A DNA stretch of 52,418 bases from CAYSBK01 sp964429265 (GCA_964429265.1 CAYSBK010000002.1:1-52418), one strand, 5' to 3'; positions 25,058 to 35,916 are shown, counted from the first letter of the stretch. The notes: generated by a model not told the origin, from the sequence alone. A program made the numbers and translations.

Positions 25058-26140
25058 ATGAGTTCCACGGTTTATTTCATCGAGGCATCGTTGGCCGAGG
25101 GGCCGCAGGAAATTTCCGAGAAGGCCAGAAAGCTTTTCAAGATCGGCAACTTCGCCCGGTGCTACAGGCCGAAGGATTTTACGGCCGTCAAGGTGCACGT
25201 CGGCGAGGCCGGCAACACCACCCACCTTCCGCCCCAATGTATAAAGGGCCTGATAGAGGAGCTGCTCGCGCTGGATACAAAACCCTTTCTGACCGATACC
25301 AACGCCCTGTACACCGGCCACAGGCACAACGCGGTCGACCATATGCTCACCGCCGCCGCACACGGCTACGGGATTGAGACCCTCGGTGTGCCGTTTATCG
25401 TCTCGGGCGGGTTGCTGGGAACATCTGAAACCACGGTGCAGCTCGACGGCCACGTAAACCGCCACGTCTTCATTGCCGACGACATCGTAAAGTGCCAGTC
25501 GATCCTCTCGATTGCACACTTCACGGGCCATCCGGCGGCCTGTGCAGCGGCCACACTCAAGACACTCGCCATGGGCTGTGCCAGCAAGAAAGGCAAAATG
25601 TCTCAGCACGCCGCACTGACGCTCAGCATCACCGATAATTGTACCGGCTGCGGCCAATGCATCGCCTGCTGCCCCGCCGGTGCCATTACGCTGAAGCAAA
25701 ACAAGGCTGACATCGACCGCGATAAATGCATAAGCTGCGCCGAATGCCTGGCGGTTTGCAGGTTCGGTGCGGTAAAGTGCAACTGGGCAGAGGAAACCGA
25801 GGCCCTTCAAAAGAACATCGCCGAGTATGCCCTGGCCGTGCTCAAAGGCAAACGTTCGAGAGCAGCCTTTTTCAACTTCGCCGTCTCCATCACCAAGGAC
25901 TGCGACTGCTTCGGCAAGGCCGACGCCCCCCGTGTAGCCGACGACGTGGGCATCCTTGCATCAACTGACCCGGTCGCCGTGGACAAAGCCACGATCGACC
26001 TTGTGGAACAGCGTGCCGGCCGTAAACTCTCGCGGCTCATAGGCAACAGCCGACTCAACCCCAATTACCAGATTGAGCATGCCGTCAGAATTGGCCTGGG
26101 CAGTGGCGAATACAACCTTGTCAGCGTTGACCGCGCGTGA
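25058..26140 (+). CDS. DUF362 protein with two 4Fe-4S clusters
   Basis: 360 residues, with GGAG five bases before the ATG. The N-terminal two-thirds is the DUF362 domain (VKVHVGEAGNTTHLPP, PFLTDTNALYTG, ISGH-like VNRHVFIADDI). Residues about 195-245 form a ferredoxin insert with CTGCGQCIACCPAGAI and CISCAECLAVCRFGAV, each binding one 4Fe-4S. A last DUF362 part follows (STDPVAVDKATIDLVEQ). The family is common in anaerobes, and its reaction is not known. Its stop overlaps the start of the radical SAM gene, and the pair share a promoter, so the ferredoxin part may supply electrons to that enzyme. Confidence 0.88.
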   Translation: MSSTVYFIEASLAEGPQEISEKARKLFKIGNFARCYRPKDFTAVKVHVGEAGNTTHLPPQCIKGLIEELLALDTKPFLTDTNALYTGHRHNAVDHMLTAAAHGYGIETLGVPFIVSGGLLGTSETTVQLDGHVNRHVFIADDIVKCQSILSIAHFTGHPAACAAATLKTLAMGCASKKGKMSQHAALTLSITDNCTGCGQCIACCPAGAITLKQNKADIDRDKCISCAECLAVCRFGAVKCNWAEETEALQKNIAEYALAVLKGKRSRAAFFNFAVSITKDCDCFGKADAPRVADDVGILASTDPVAVDKATIDLVEQRAGRKLSRLIGNSRLNPNYQIEHAVRIGLGSGEYNLVSVDRA

Positions 26141-28014
26141 GCCTGCAGGCCCGGAGGTTACTTGTCGCCGCTGCGTTCAAACAATCCGCAGCGGCCGCTA
26201 TAAAATTAAGCACCGTGACCACAATCAATCAAACAGACCCGGCTGAACGAATTGAGCGGCAGTTGCTGCCGTTTGTTCGCAGACCAAGCCGGTACATCGG
26301 CGGCGAAATCAACCAGCTCAAAAAGGACCTCTCGACGTGTGACCTCACAGTCGGCTTGTGCTTTCCCGACGTTTACGAGGTGGCAATGTCGCACACGGGC
26401 CTGGCAATCATCTACGAGTGTCTGAACCGGATGCAGGGCATTGCCGCCGAGCGCATCTTTGCCCCCGCGGCCGACGCTGAACAGATTATGCGCAGCAGGG
26501 CTATCCCGCTGTTCAGCTTGGAATCGAAAAGACCCGCCGGGCAGTTCGACGTTCTTGGGTTCAGCCTCACCACCGAGCTGTGCTATACCAACGTGCTGAA
26601 TATGCTCGACCTTGCGGGATTGGCGGTTCGAAGCTGCCAGCGCGGCGAAGCCGACCCGTTGATTATCGCCGGCGGGGCGATGAGCAATTGCTGCGAGCCG
26701 ATCGCCGAGTTTATCGACCTGTTCGTACTCGGTGAAGGCGAACAGGCCGTGGTCGAGCTTGTGGAACTGATACGCCGGGCCGAGAAGTCCGGCGCAGCGA
26801 AAGAGGACATACTCCTTGCCGCAGCGCGAAAGTTTGCCTGGGCGTACGTGCCGCGCTTTTACCGATTCGAGTACCGACAGGGGCGGATAATGTCGTTTGC
26901 CCCGACAATGCCGGATCTGCCGCGGCGATTTGAGAACGCCGTTGTTGAAGATTTCGAGAACGCGCCGGTGCCCCTTCGACCGATTGTTCCCTTTACCCAG
27001 GCGGTGCACGAAAGGGTCAGCGTCGAGATTATGCGGGGCTGCCCCGGCAGATGTCGCTTCTGCCAGGCCACTTTTACCAGAAGGCCCGTTCGCTGCCGCA
27101 GCGTCGAGAAAATAGTCGAAATCGCCGAGACCTGCTACAGGGCCACCGGCTTTGACACGGTGGGACTTCTGAGCCTTTCGACGGCGGACTATCCGCATCT
27201 TGAGCAATTGGTGAGCCGACTCCACGACATCTTCGAGCGCAGGTATGTCGGCATCTCGCTGCCGAGCCTGCGGGTTGACAGGCATCTCAAACTCGTACCC
27301 GAGCTGGCAGCTTCCGTGCGAAAAAGCGGCCTTACCGTCGCCGTCGAAGCCGCCAGCGAAAAGCTCAGGCAGGTCGTCAACAAGCCGCTTCGAGATGCCG
27401 ATCTGTTCGCCGCTTTTGAGGCCGCCTACAGGGCCGGCTGGCAAAAACTCAAGCTCTATTTTATGGTCGGGTTGCCGGGTGAAACCGACGATGACATCAG
27501 GCGAATCGTGCACCTGTCGCGAGAACTGGCGGTGCTGGGGGCAAAGGTCGGCAATAGAGTCGGCCGGATAAACATCACCGTAAGCTGGCTGGTGCCCAAG
27601 CCCCATACGCCGTTCGGCTACCTCGGCCAAAAACCGAAATCATATTTCGAAAACGCACGCAAATTGATACTTGCCGAAAAGCGAAAGCTGCGGGCAGGAT
27701 TCCTGCAGTTCAAGTTCCACAACATCGAACGCAGCATCCTCGAATCGGCACTTGCCCGCGGCGACCGCCGGCTTGCCGACGTGATCGAAACCGCCTGGCG
27801 CAACGGCGCCAAGTTTGACCTGTGGGACGAGCATTTCGACTGCGGGCTCTGGGAATCGGCATTTGCGCGGTTCGGGGTGGATCTCAATGCCGCCGCTCAA
27901 AGACCGTTCGCTGTCGATGAGATACTGCCCTGGCAGCACCTGGGCGGCCCGGACAAAAACCGCCTCCTGGGTCATTTGGAAAAGGCATTGGTGCAGGCAG
28001 GCACCATCGGTTGA
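26137..28014 (+). CDS. B12-binding-like/radical SAM protein (TIGR03960 type)
   Basis: 625 residues from the GTG at 26137, overlapping the previous gene by four bases; a GTG at 26215 (TTINQTDPAER) would remove 26 N-terminal residues that look unlike the family. The N-terminal half has a B12-binding-like fold (GLCFPDVYEVAMSHTG, LIIAGGAMSNCCEPIAEFID, VLGEGE). The radical SAM core carries the cluster motif C-x3-C-x2-C in MRGCPGRCRFC. Later LPSLRVD, VEAASEKLR and FMVGLPGETDDD are typical. It lacks the DUF2344 domain that is often fused or adjacent in this family. The reaction is unknown. Confidence 0.87.
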   Translation: MSLQARRLLVAAAFKQSAAAAIKLSTVTTINQTDPAERIERQLLPFVRRPSRYIGGEINQLKKDLSTCDLTVGLCFPDVYEVAMSHTGLAIIYECLNRMQGIAAERIFAPAADAEQIMRSRAIPLFSLESKRPAGQFDVLGFSLTTELCYTNVLNMLDLAGLAVRSCQRGEADPLIIAGGAMSNCCEPIAEFIDLFVLGEGEQAVVELVELIRRAEKSGAAKEDILLAAARKFAWAYVPRFYRFEYRQGRIMSFAPTMPDLPRRFENAVVEDFENAPVPLRPIVPFTQAVHERVSVEIMRGCPGRCRFCQATFTRRPVRCRSVEKIVEIAETCYRATGFDTVGLLSLSTADYPHLEQLVSRLHDIFERRYVGISLPSLRVDRHLKLVPELAASVRKSGLTVAVEAASEKLRQVVNKPLRDADLFAAFEAAYRAGWQKLKLYFMVGLPGETDDDIRRIVHLSRELAVLGAKVGNRVGRINITVSWLVPKPHTPFGYLGQKPKSYFENARKLILAEKRKLRAGFLQFKFHNIERSILESALARGDRRLADVIETAWRNGAKFDLWDEHFDCGLWESAFARFGVDLNAAAQRPFAVDEILPWQHLGGPDKNRLLGHLEKALVQAGTIG

Positions 28015-28035
28015 GCCGGACGCACGGCAGCCGCA

Positions 28036-28737
28036 TTACTGAATGTTGTTTTTTCGCATCCCCGAAGGCAGATGAATCCCGCCCTTGCCGCGAGCCTCCC
28101 TGAAATCCACCATTATCTTGACGGCCTCTTCCGGCTTGTCCACCACGGTGAAGACATCCAGGTCTTCAGGCGAGATGTGCTTGTACTGGCGGAGCATTTT
28201 TTGCTGCATCCACTCAAGCAGCCCAGCCCAGTACTCGCTGCCGATCAATACCACCGGGAAGGATGCCTGCTTCAGCGTCTGGATAAGCACCAGCGACTCG
28301 AAGAACTCGTCCATCGTCCCGTATCCGCCCGGAAAGACGATAAAGCCGTGGGCATACTTCAGAAACATAACTTTCCGGCAGAAGAAATACCGAAATTGCA
28401 GCGAGAGGTTCTGGTACTTGTTCGGCTGCTGCTCCATCGGAAGCTCGATGTTGAGCCCGATGCTCGTGCCACCCGCCTCGGCGGCACCCTTATTGGCCGC
28501 CTCCATAACGCCGCCCCCGCCGCCGGTTATCACGGCAAACCCCGCCTTGACCAGCTCGGCGGCTGTCTGCTCGGCCAGCCTGTAGTAGTGCTGGTCGGCT
28601 CCGGCACGTGAGGAACCGAATATCGAGACCGCAGGACCGATGGAAGCCAGCTCATCGAAACCCTCGACAAACTCGGCCATTATCCTGAAGATTCGCCACA
28701 GGTCCTTTACCGGACTTTCTTCAGTTATCTTTCTCAT
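28036..28737 (-). CDS. LOG family protein (nucleoside 5'-monophosphate phosphoribohydrolase type)
   Basis: 233 residues from the ATG at 28737, which has AGGAG seven bases upstream; the upstream reading in frame lacks one. The Rossmann-like LOG domain shows IFGSSRAG, GFAVITGGGGGVMEAANKGA and the diagnostic PGGYGTMDEFFE. Plant and bacterial LOG enzymes release adenine-type bases from nucleotides (cytokinin activation); many bacterial members act on nucleotides with unknown purpose. It overlaps the end of nth by 17 bases and is the last gene of the leftward bamD-lptE-ftsH-dsbD-nth run. Confidence 0.88.
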   Translation of the reverse strand: MRKITEESPVKDLWRIFRIMAEFVEGFDELASIGPAVSIFGSSRAGADQHYYRLAEQTAAELVKAGFAVITGGGGGVMEAANKGAAEAGGTSIGLNIELPMEQQPNKYQNLSLQFRYFFCRKVMFLKYAHGFIVFPGGYGTMDEFFESLVLIQTLKQASFPVVLIGSEYWAGLLEWMQQKMLRQYKHISPEDLDVFTVVDKPEEAVKIMVDFREARGKGGIHLPSGMRKNNIQ

Positions 28738-29479
28738 CGGAAGACTCCTGAGCGTTCCGGGCGTGGGTCTTGCTGTGGGCTTTTTCGTTTTTCCTCTGCC
28801 GTCCACCGGCGATGCCGGCCGACGGACAGTACTTTGATATTGGACAGTTCTGACAGTCGGGTTTGCGGGCCTTGCAGACGTTCCGGCCGTGAAAAATCAA
28901 CAGGTTGCTGAACAGTGTCCAATGCTTTTTGGGCACTATTTCGGCCAGATCGAACTCGAGCTTTACCGGATCGCTGTTTTCCGACAGACCCAGCCGGCCG
29001 GACAGGCGGATTACGTGCGTGTCGCAGGTTATGGCCGGCTTGCCGAACGCTCCCCCAAGCACCACGTTTGCAGTCTTTCGACCGACACCGGGCAGCTCCA
29101 CAAGCTGCTCCATGGTCTCAGGGACCCGGCCGCCGTATTGCTTCACTATCGCAGCGCAGGCAGCCTTGATGTTCGCGGCCTTGTTGCGGTAAAACCCCGT
29201 GCTTTTTATGTCCGACTCGATCTGGCTGATGTCGGCATCGGCCCAGTCCTTTGCCGAGCGATACTTCTTGAAAAGCATCGGTGTAACCATATTGACACGT
29301 GCGTCGGTGCACTGTGCAGAGAGAATCGTCGCAATCAGCAACTCCAGCGGATTTGTGTAGTTCAGGGCGATTTTGGCGTCCGGGTACTGCTTCCTGAGTA
29401 TCGGCAGGATTCTTCGTACCCGCTCGGCTGCTTCCGCCTTGTCGACCTTGAATATCGCTTTATCGGTTTTCTTGCCCAT
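28721..29479 (-). CDS. nth: Endonuclease III
   Basis: 252 residues. DNA glycosylase/AP lyase for oxidised pyrimidines. The helix-hairpin-helix ELPGVGRKTANVVLG carries the catalytic Lys, DTHVIRLSGRLGL has the catalytic Asp, and the C-terminal cluster loop is C-x6-C-x2-C-x5-C (CKARKPDCQNCPISKYC), binding one 4Fe-4S. A Lys/Arg/His-rich tail of about 35 residues follows, longer than in E. coli. The gene begins 9 bases after the dsbD-like gene. Confidence 0.96.
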   Translation of the reverse strand: MGKKTDKAIFKVDKAEAAERVRRILPILRKQYPDAKIALNYTNPLELLIATILSAQCTDARVNMVTPMLFKKYRSAKDWADADISQIESDIKSTGFYRNKAANIKAACAAIVKQYGGRVPETMEQLVELPGVGRKTANVVLGGAFGKPAITCDTHVIRLSGRLGLSENSDPVKLEFDLAEIVPKKHWTLFSNLLIFHGRNVCKARKPDCQNCPISKYCPSAGIAGGRQRKNEKAHSKTHARNAQESSDEKDN

Positions 29480-29488
29480 CCGCTCACT

Positions 29489-31261
29489 TCAGCGCAACTG
29501 CTCGAGGTGCTCTTTCAGCTCATCGGCAAACAGCTTCCCGTGCCATCTTATTGGTTCGGCTTTGCCCGGCAAAAACAGGATCGTCACCGGAACGCCCGGC
29601 TCGCCGTAAACCCGCTGCAAATCAGAACCGGCCAGGCCGTCCGCCGTGGTGACATCGGCCCTGACTGCCAGAACGTTCTTTTGCTTTATCAACTCCGCGA
29701 GGTCCCGTCGCGAGTAAACAAGCTTGTCCACCACCTTGCAACTCAGGCACCAGTCCGCGGTGAACTTTATCAGTACCGCCCTGGAGTCGGCACGAGCCTG
29801 CTTTATCATAGCGGCGTCGTATGGCTGCCACTCGATAACATCCCCCTTGGGCCCCAACAGGTACATTCCCGCCCCTATCGCAAGAACCACGGCAACCCCA
29901 CGTACGGCAAGTTTACGCCGCAGCGCCGCGTCGTAGCGGACCCAGCTACCCCATATCCACACGCACAATCCCAGCACAATACTGAAATACAACACCCCTG
30001 CACGCCGGTCCTGCGGCAGCGCTGTGAAAAGAAATGCGGCGATACCCAGCAGCAAAAAACCCAGCGCCTGCTTGAACAGTTCCATCCAGCGTCCCCCGGT
30101 CGGCAGCCGCTTCAGCAGTGACGGCATCGCCGTCAGTACCGCGTAAGGTACCGCCATACCAACACCGATAGTCATCAGCACCGCCGTGGCCGGTGCCGGC
30201 GGCTGGCTTTGAGCCCAGGCTACCGCCGCAGCCAGGATTGCAAAGCTGCACGGCGTTGCCAGTATGGCCGCCAGGAACCCCATACCCACCGAGCCGAGGT
30301 AACCGCTGCCCGCTCCTGCCTTCGATGCTACCGAGGACGGCACGGTTATGGTAAATACCCCGAACATGAACAACGCCAGCACAACCAGCAAAAGCACCAT
30401 AAACGTCAGAAAGACGGGATTTTGAAACTGTATGCCCCACTGCAGCACCTGGCCGTAGAAGACCCGCAGGATAATGTTCGCGCCGGCCAGGCACGCGAAG
30501 AACAGCAGTATGCCAACGCAGAAAGCCAGGCCCATTGCGATGGATTTGCCTTTGCTTTGCCTGGCCTGCTGAACCAGTCGCATAATGATTAGCGGCAGAA
30601 CCGGCCAGACGCACGGCATAATGTTAAGCGACAGACCCGCCAGCAAGGCCAGAACCAGCGCGAAACCCAGCGGATAATTCGCGGACCCGGATGCCGCCCC
30701 TGCCGGTGGGGGCGATGCAGCGGGGACGAAGCTAATCTGCCGCCAGGACTCCGCCGCAGCCAGGTCGATCGTCGTTCTAATCAATTCATCTTCAAAAGGC
30801 TTCAAACAGGTGGTGCTCGTGCAGGCGATGCCCGAAACTCTTATCTCAACCTCGGCCTTTGTGGCAGGCACAGGTTCCTTGAACGGGACAAAGACGACAA
30901 AACGGCCCGAGTAGACCTCAACCTCTATCCCGGTCGGGTCGCGGAATATCTGCCAGGCGGGAAATATGGGCTCGGCGAAATCAACCTGCTTGGAACTGGC
31001 CTCGACTCTCAGATTGTAACCGCCCGGTGCCGTCGCCTTGCGGGCGTAGTAGTGAAGCTCTTTCGAGCCGTCGAATATCAGGGCCAGGCCGGCCCTGTCC
31101 TCGAAGCGTGCCGGTTCGACCCGGACGCCGGCACTGTACTGACCAAAGCGGACAAGCTCAAGTTTCCCAGGGACCGAGGTTTGGTTGCCTTGCTGGCCCC
31201 TGCCGACACCGCAGAGACAAACCGCTGTTGCAGCCACAATCAAAACGGCGTTTCTCGACAT
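29489..31261 (-). CDS. dsbD: DsbD-like thiol:disulfide interchange protein
   Basis: 590 residues from the ATG at 31261, which follows AAGGGAG and gives a proper signal peptide (AVLIVAATAVCLCGVGRG). Domain order is a periplasmic DsbD-alpha-like domain with the CTSTTC pair (about residues 149-154), a membrane domain of eight helices with Cys in NIMPCVWPVLPL and ATPCSFAILAA, and a C-terminal thioredoxin domain with DWCLSC. All three electron-relay Cys pairs are present. It carries electrons from cytoplasmic thioredoxin to the periplasm. The position between ftsH and nth is unusual to me. Confidence 0.9.
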   Translation of the reverse strand: MSRNAVLIVAATAVCLCGVGRGQQGNQTSVPGKLELVRFGQYSAGVRVEPARFEDRAGLALIFDGSKELHYYARKATAPGGYNLRVEASSKQVDFAEPIFPAWQIFRDPTGIEVEVYSGRFVVFVPFKEPVPATKAEVEIRVSGIACTSTTCLKPFEDELIRTTIDLAAAESWRQISFVPAASPPPAGAASGSANYPLGFALVLALLAGLSLNIMPCVWPVLPLIIMRLVQQARQSKGKSIAMGLAFCVGILLFFACLAGANIILRVFYGQVLQWGIQFQNPVFLTFMVLLLVVLALFMFGVFTITVPSSVASKAGAGSGYLGSVGMGFLAAILATPCSFAILAAAVAWAQSQPPAPATAVLMTIGVGMAVPYAVLTAMPSLLKRLPTGGRWMELFKQALGFLLLGIAAFLFTALPQDRRAGVLYFSIVLGLCVWIWGSWVRYDAALRRKLAVRGVAVVLAIGAGMYLLGPKGDVIEWQPYDAAMIKQARADSRAVLIKFTADWCLSCKVVDKLVYSRRDLAELIKQKNVLAVRADVTTADGLAGSDLQRVYGEPGVPVTILFLPGKAEPIRWHGKLFADELKEHLEQLR

Positions 31262-31298
31262 CGTCTCCCTTCGACAATCGGCTCGGCAAAAGGTCCGC

Positions 31299-33272
<1,974 letters not shown>

Positions 33273-33314
33273 AGCTAATCTATATCTATCGGCCTTTCCG
33301 AGGCGGATGTGAAG

Positions 33315-33845
33315 CTACCAGGGCTTTTCCATCAACTCTACGACCCGTTGCGCCAGATTGTTTGCCGCAATCCCTGCGGCGTACCCGAAGCCTTGCTGTT
33401 GAAGCGTCGAATAACTGCCGGAAGCACTTACGGACTTTGCGTCGACCAGCAGCTCGCCCGTGGAAAGGTTTTTCCACGTAACCACCGCACGCAACTGCAC
33501 CTGTCTTTCCAGCGCAACGCCCGTCTGTCTTTCCCGGGTGATAATCCCCTGGTCGACGGCGACAATCTGGCCCGTTATCACGCTGTCGGCACGGTCCCTG
33601 CTGGAAACCACCTTGTAAGGTGTCTGGGCTTCTATCCGCTTGGAAACCGCGTCCGTAACGTCAAACTCGATGTCCCGCCAGAACGTGCGGTTCTCGAACA
33701 TCTCCACGTACACGCTGCCGATGTCGGACGGAAACAGTGATTCATTCCTGTACCCCGCACAGCCGCCAAAAGCGACCGCGGCAAGCACCGCCGCCGTCAA
33801 TGCGTTGCTTCGCCGAAAACGCCATAGAGGATTTCTCGTATTCAT
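33315..33845 (-). CDS. lptE: LptE family LPS-assembly lipoprotein
   Basis: 176 residues. The lipoprotein signal ends in AAVAFGGC. The mature part begins GYRNESLFPSDIGSVYVEMFENRTFWRDIEFDVTDAVSKRIE, the hallmark of the LptE family in deep-branching Gram-negatives. LptE plugs LptD and helps insert LPS in the outer membrane. It overlaps the upstream BamD-like gene by four bases. LptD is not in the window. Confidence 0.88.
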   Translation of the reverse strand: MNTRNPLWRFRRSNALTAAVLAAVAFGGCAGYRNESLFPSDIGSVYVEMFENRTFWRDIEFDVTDAVSKRIEAQTPYKVVSSRDRADSVITGQIVAVDQGIITRERQTGVALERQVQLRAVVTWKNLSTGELLVDAKSVSASGSYSTLQQQGFGYAAGIAANNLAQRVVELMEKPW

Positions 33846-34810
33846 TTCTCCTGCTCGAGCGCCTCTGTCGCACCGCCGGCAAGCATCTCGGCGGCCGTTC
33901 GGGCGGCTTTCGTGCCCGGCCAGTCATTTATTACCATCTGGCAGTAGAGGTTCGCAGCCTGCCGGCTGCCTGTCCTGCGATAGTACTGCGCCGTATGAAC
34001 GTACTTCAGGGCGATTTCCTCGTCGATCTGCTTGAGTCGTTCGTCTATTCGGAACCTTTCAGCATCATCGGGGTACAACGCCTTGAACTGCCGGTAGCAA
34101 CCTCTGGCATTGTCATAAATGTCCTCCGTGAAGGGCCGTCCCACCAGCACCGACGCATCATATTGTGGCCCGGCATACGACGACTCCTTGCAGCGGGCCA
34201 TCGCCAGCAACGCGTCCTTGCCGACGATACCCGTCGGGTAAGCCTCGGACAGCTTCATCCCGTGGTCGTACGTCTCGAAAATCTCCCGCCACTTCAGATA
34301 CGCCGCCTCGTAGTAGCCGCTTTCATCTTCGGCCCTGCGCTCGTAGTGCCGGGCCACCGCAACAGCCGCCTCCAGACCCAACTGCGAGTTGCCCGCACGG
34401 TCGCTTATGCGCTCCATCATCTTCACGCCCTCGGCGTAGGTGCTGACCCTGAAGAGGCCGAAAACCGTCTTCTTCCGGCCCGCAAGAAACCGCTCCGCGA
34501 TCGAGAACTGCCTTTCGAGAACCTCGTTCGTCAGGTTCGGGTCGCTGTCGCATTCCTTCAGGAACTTCTGGTAGCATCGGGCCGCCTTTATCAGCTTGTT
34601 TTGAGACAAATACTTGCCCCCATCCAAAAGGCAATCCCTGCACGCCGGAGAAATCTCCGCCCACCGACCCGACGGGTCCAGATACCAGGTCTCTGCAGGC
34701 AGCCTGCCGAGACCCAGCAGCACAAGTAGCACCGGCAGCACCCCGGTGTTTACGCCCCTTTTCAGCATCTTCGGGCTGGTCCCGTGCTTGATTCCGCGCA
34801 ATAGGTTCAT
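33842..34810 (-). CDS. BamD-like outer-membrane assembly lipoprotein/TPR protein
   Basis: 322 residues from the ATG at 34810; a GTG at 34816 adds two. A hydrophobic N-terminus (VLPVLLVLLGLGRLPA) acts as a signal, though without a clear lipobox cysteine at its end. The rest is helical with TPR-like repeats (AARCYQKFLKEC, AYLKWREIFETYDHG, ARGCYRQFKALYPDDAE, YVHTAQYYRRTGSRQAANLYCQMVINDWPGTKAARTA). The last repeats closely match BamD. Placing it next to lptE supports outer-membrane protein assembly. BamD is normally a lipoprotein of about 245 residues, so this is a longer, divergent member. Confidence 0.75.
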   Translation of the reverse strand: MNLLRGIKHGTSPKMLKRGVNTGVLPVLLVLLGLGRLPAETWYLDPSGRWAEISPACRDCLLDGGKYLSQNKLIKAARCYQKFLKECDSDPNLTNEVLERQFSIAERFLAGRKKTVFGLFRVSTYAEGVKMMERISDRAGNSQLGLEAAVAVARHYERRAEDESGYYEAAYLKWREIFETYDHGMKLSEAYPTGIVGKDALLAMARCKESSYAGPQYDASVLVGRPFTEDIYDNARGCYRQFKALYPDDAERFRIDERLKQIDEEIALKYVHTAQYYRRTGSRQAANLYCQMVINDWPGTKAARTAAEMLAGGATEALEQEK

Positions 34811-34872
34811 ATGCACGCCTTTTTTTACTTCCGGCAGACAGCCGCCGGATTGCTCAGTTCTGCCAAATACTC

Positions 34873-34900
34873 ATTATAACCCACCCTCCAGCGGTTGCAA
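34873..34900 (-). promoter_or_regulatory. Promoter of the bamD-lptE-ftsH-dsbD-nth operon
   Basis: On the minus strand TTGCAA (34895-34900) and a perfect TATAAT (34873-34878) are 16 bases apart. The predicted leader contains a seven-pair hairpin at 34831-34848 shortly before the gene start. Confidence 0.6.
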
Positions 34901-34980
34901 AGCACGCTGTGTGGACAATTTGCCGGGGGCGGTTGCAAGCTCCACCGCGCCGACGCCGCGCTGCCGCAGCCCGTCGGCCG

Positions 34981-35080
34981 NNNNNNNNNNNNNNNNNNNN
35001 NNNNNNNNNNNNNNNNNNNNNNNNNNNNNNNNNNNNNNNNNNNNNNNNNNNNNNNNNNNNNNNNNNNNNNNNNNNNNNNN
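34981..35080. other. Assembly gap of 100 N
   Basis: Exactly 100 unknown bases, so a placeholder of uncertain real size, lying between the leftward bamD operon promoter and the rex promoters. Both edges carry CGGCCG, so a GC-rich hairpin or repeat probably stopped assembly. The 34811-35269 space otherwise holds only promoters and the operator described here; no gene is seen. Confidence 0.97.
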
Positions 35081-35121
35081 CGGCCGGTGCCGTGGATGCC
35101 GAAATTGAAAAATTTTTGTGT

Positions 35122-35151
35122 TTGACATCTCCCGGACTCGGCATATATAGT
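35122..35151 (+). promoter_or_regulatory. Upstream promoter candidate of rex
   Basis: A perfect TTGACA (35122-35127) is followed by TATAGT (35146-35151) at 18 bases, or TATATA (35144-35149) at 16 bases. It points rightward to rex. Confidence 0.5.
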
Positions 35152-35190
35152 GCATCTTTTCGGCCGTCCGGGGTATCTGCAAGAAGGTGA

Positions 35191-35219
35191 TTGACAGCAA
35201 AGACACATGGGTTTATAAT
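35191..35219 (+). promoter_or_regulatory. Consensus promoter of rex and the hydrogenase operon
   Basis: TTGACA (35191-35196), exactly 17 bases, then TATAAT (35214-35219): a full-consensus sigma-70 promoter. The expected transcription start is near 35226, about 45 bases before rex. Such a strong promoter fits tight control by a repressor. Confidence 0.75.
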
Positions 35220-35227
35220 CGCGGGGA

Positions 35228-35245
35228 TTGTGAATGTGAACTCAA
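35228..35245 (+). promoter_or_regulatory. Candidate Rex operator over the transcription start
   Basis: An 18-base site starting TTGTGAA and ending CTCAA. Compared with the Rex consensus (TTGTGAA...TTCACAA), the left half matches all seven bases and the right half CTCAA differs from CACAA at one. The middle does not match. It lies right behind the -10, where a repressor would block initiation, and in front of rex itself, so autoregulation is plausible. Confidence 0.45.
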
Positions 35246-35269
35246 GTGCTAACCCCATTGCTTTGACCT

Positions 35270-35908
35270 ATGAGATTTCGCAGGATTCCGGACGAGACGA
35301 TCAGGCGACTGCCGGTTTACTTTCGGGCGCTGCTGTTTTTCGCAGAACAGGGCAGCCGATACATTTCCAGCAGCAGCCTGGCCGAATTGGTCGGCCTGAA
35401 CTCGTGGCAGATAAGAAAGGATTTTTCGTACTTCGGCGGTTTCGGCACACGCGGCGTGGGCTACGAGATCGCCGAGCTGCTCAAGCAAATAAGGAAAATC
35501 CTGAAAATCCGCACCGGCCAGAAAATCGCACTTGTCGGGGTCGGCAACCTCGGCTCGGCGATGCTGGCCTACCCGGGATTTCAGATATATGGGTTCGAAA
35601 TAGTCGCAGCGTTTGACAACAACCCCAAAAAAATCGGTAAGAAGGTAAAGAACGTAAAGGTTGAGGATGTAGCTAAGTTGGGCAGCCTCAAGAGAAGGCG
35701 TATCAGGCTGGCTATCATTGCCGTGCCTCGCGAGGCAGCCCAGAATGTCGCCGATAAACTGGTTAACGCTGGAGTCAGGGGCATCTTGAACTTTTCACCG
35801 TGTTACATTACAGTACCCCCCACCGTGAAGGTGATAACGATTGATATCGCGATGGACCTCGCCCGGCTGCCATACTATGTGCCGGGAAGCGTTTTTGCCG
35901 AATGGTAG
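35270..35908 (+). CDS. rex: Redox-sensing transcriptional repressor Rex
   Basis: 212 residues. The N-terminal winged helix (about 1-75; IRRLPVYFRALLFFAEQG, SSLAELVGLNSWQIRKDFSYFGGFG) binds DNA, and the Rossmann domain with GVGNLGSA at 90-97 binds NADH. High NADH releases Rex from DNA and turns on fermentative and hydrogen genes. The ending DLARLPYYV is typical. No clear ribosome site is visible before the ATG. Its last codons overlap or abut the first hydrogenase-operon gene, so rex is the head of the operon and probably controls it. Confidence 0.95.
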   Translation: MRFRRIPDETIRRLPVYFRALLFFAEQGSRYISSSSLAELVGLNSWQIRKDFSYFGGFGTRGVGYEIAELLKQIRKILKIRTGQKIALVGVGNLGSAMLAYPGFQIYGFEIVAAFDNNPKKIGKKVKNVKVEDVAKLGSLKRRRIRLAIIAVPREAAQNVADKLVNAGVRGILNFSPCYITVPPTVKVITIDIAMDLARLPYYVPGSVFAEW

Positions 35909-35916
35909 GTACGAAA

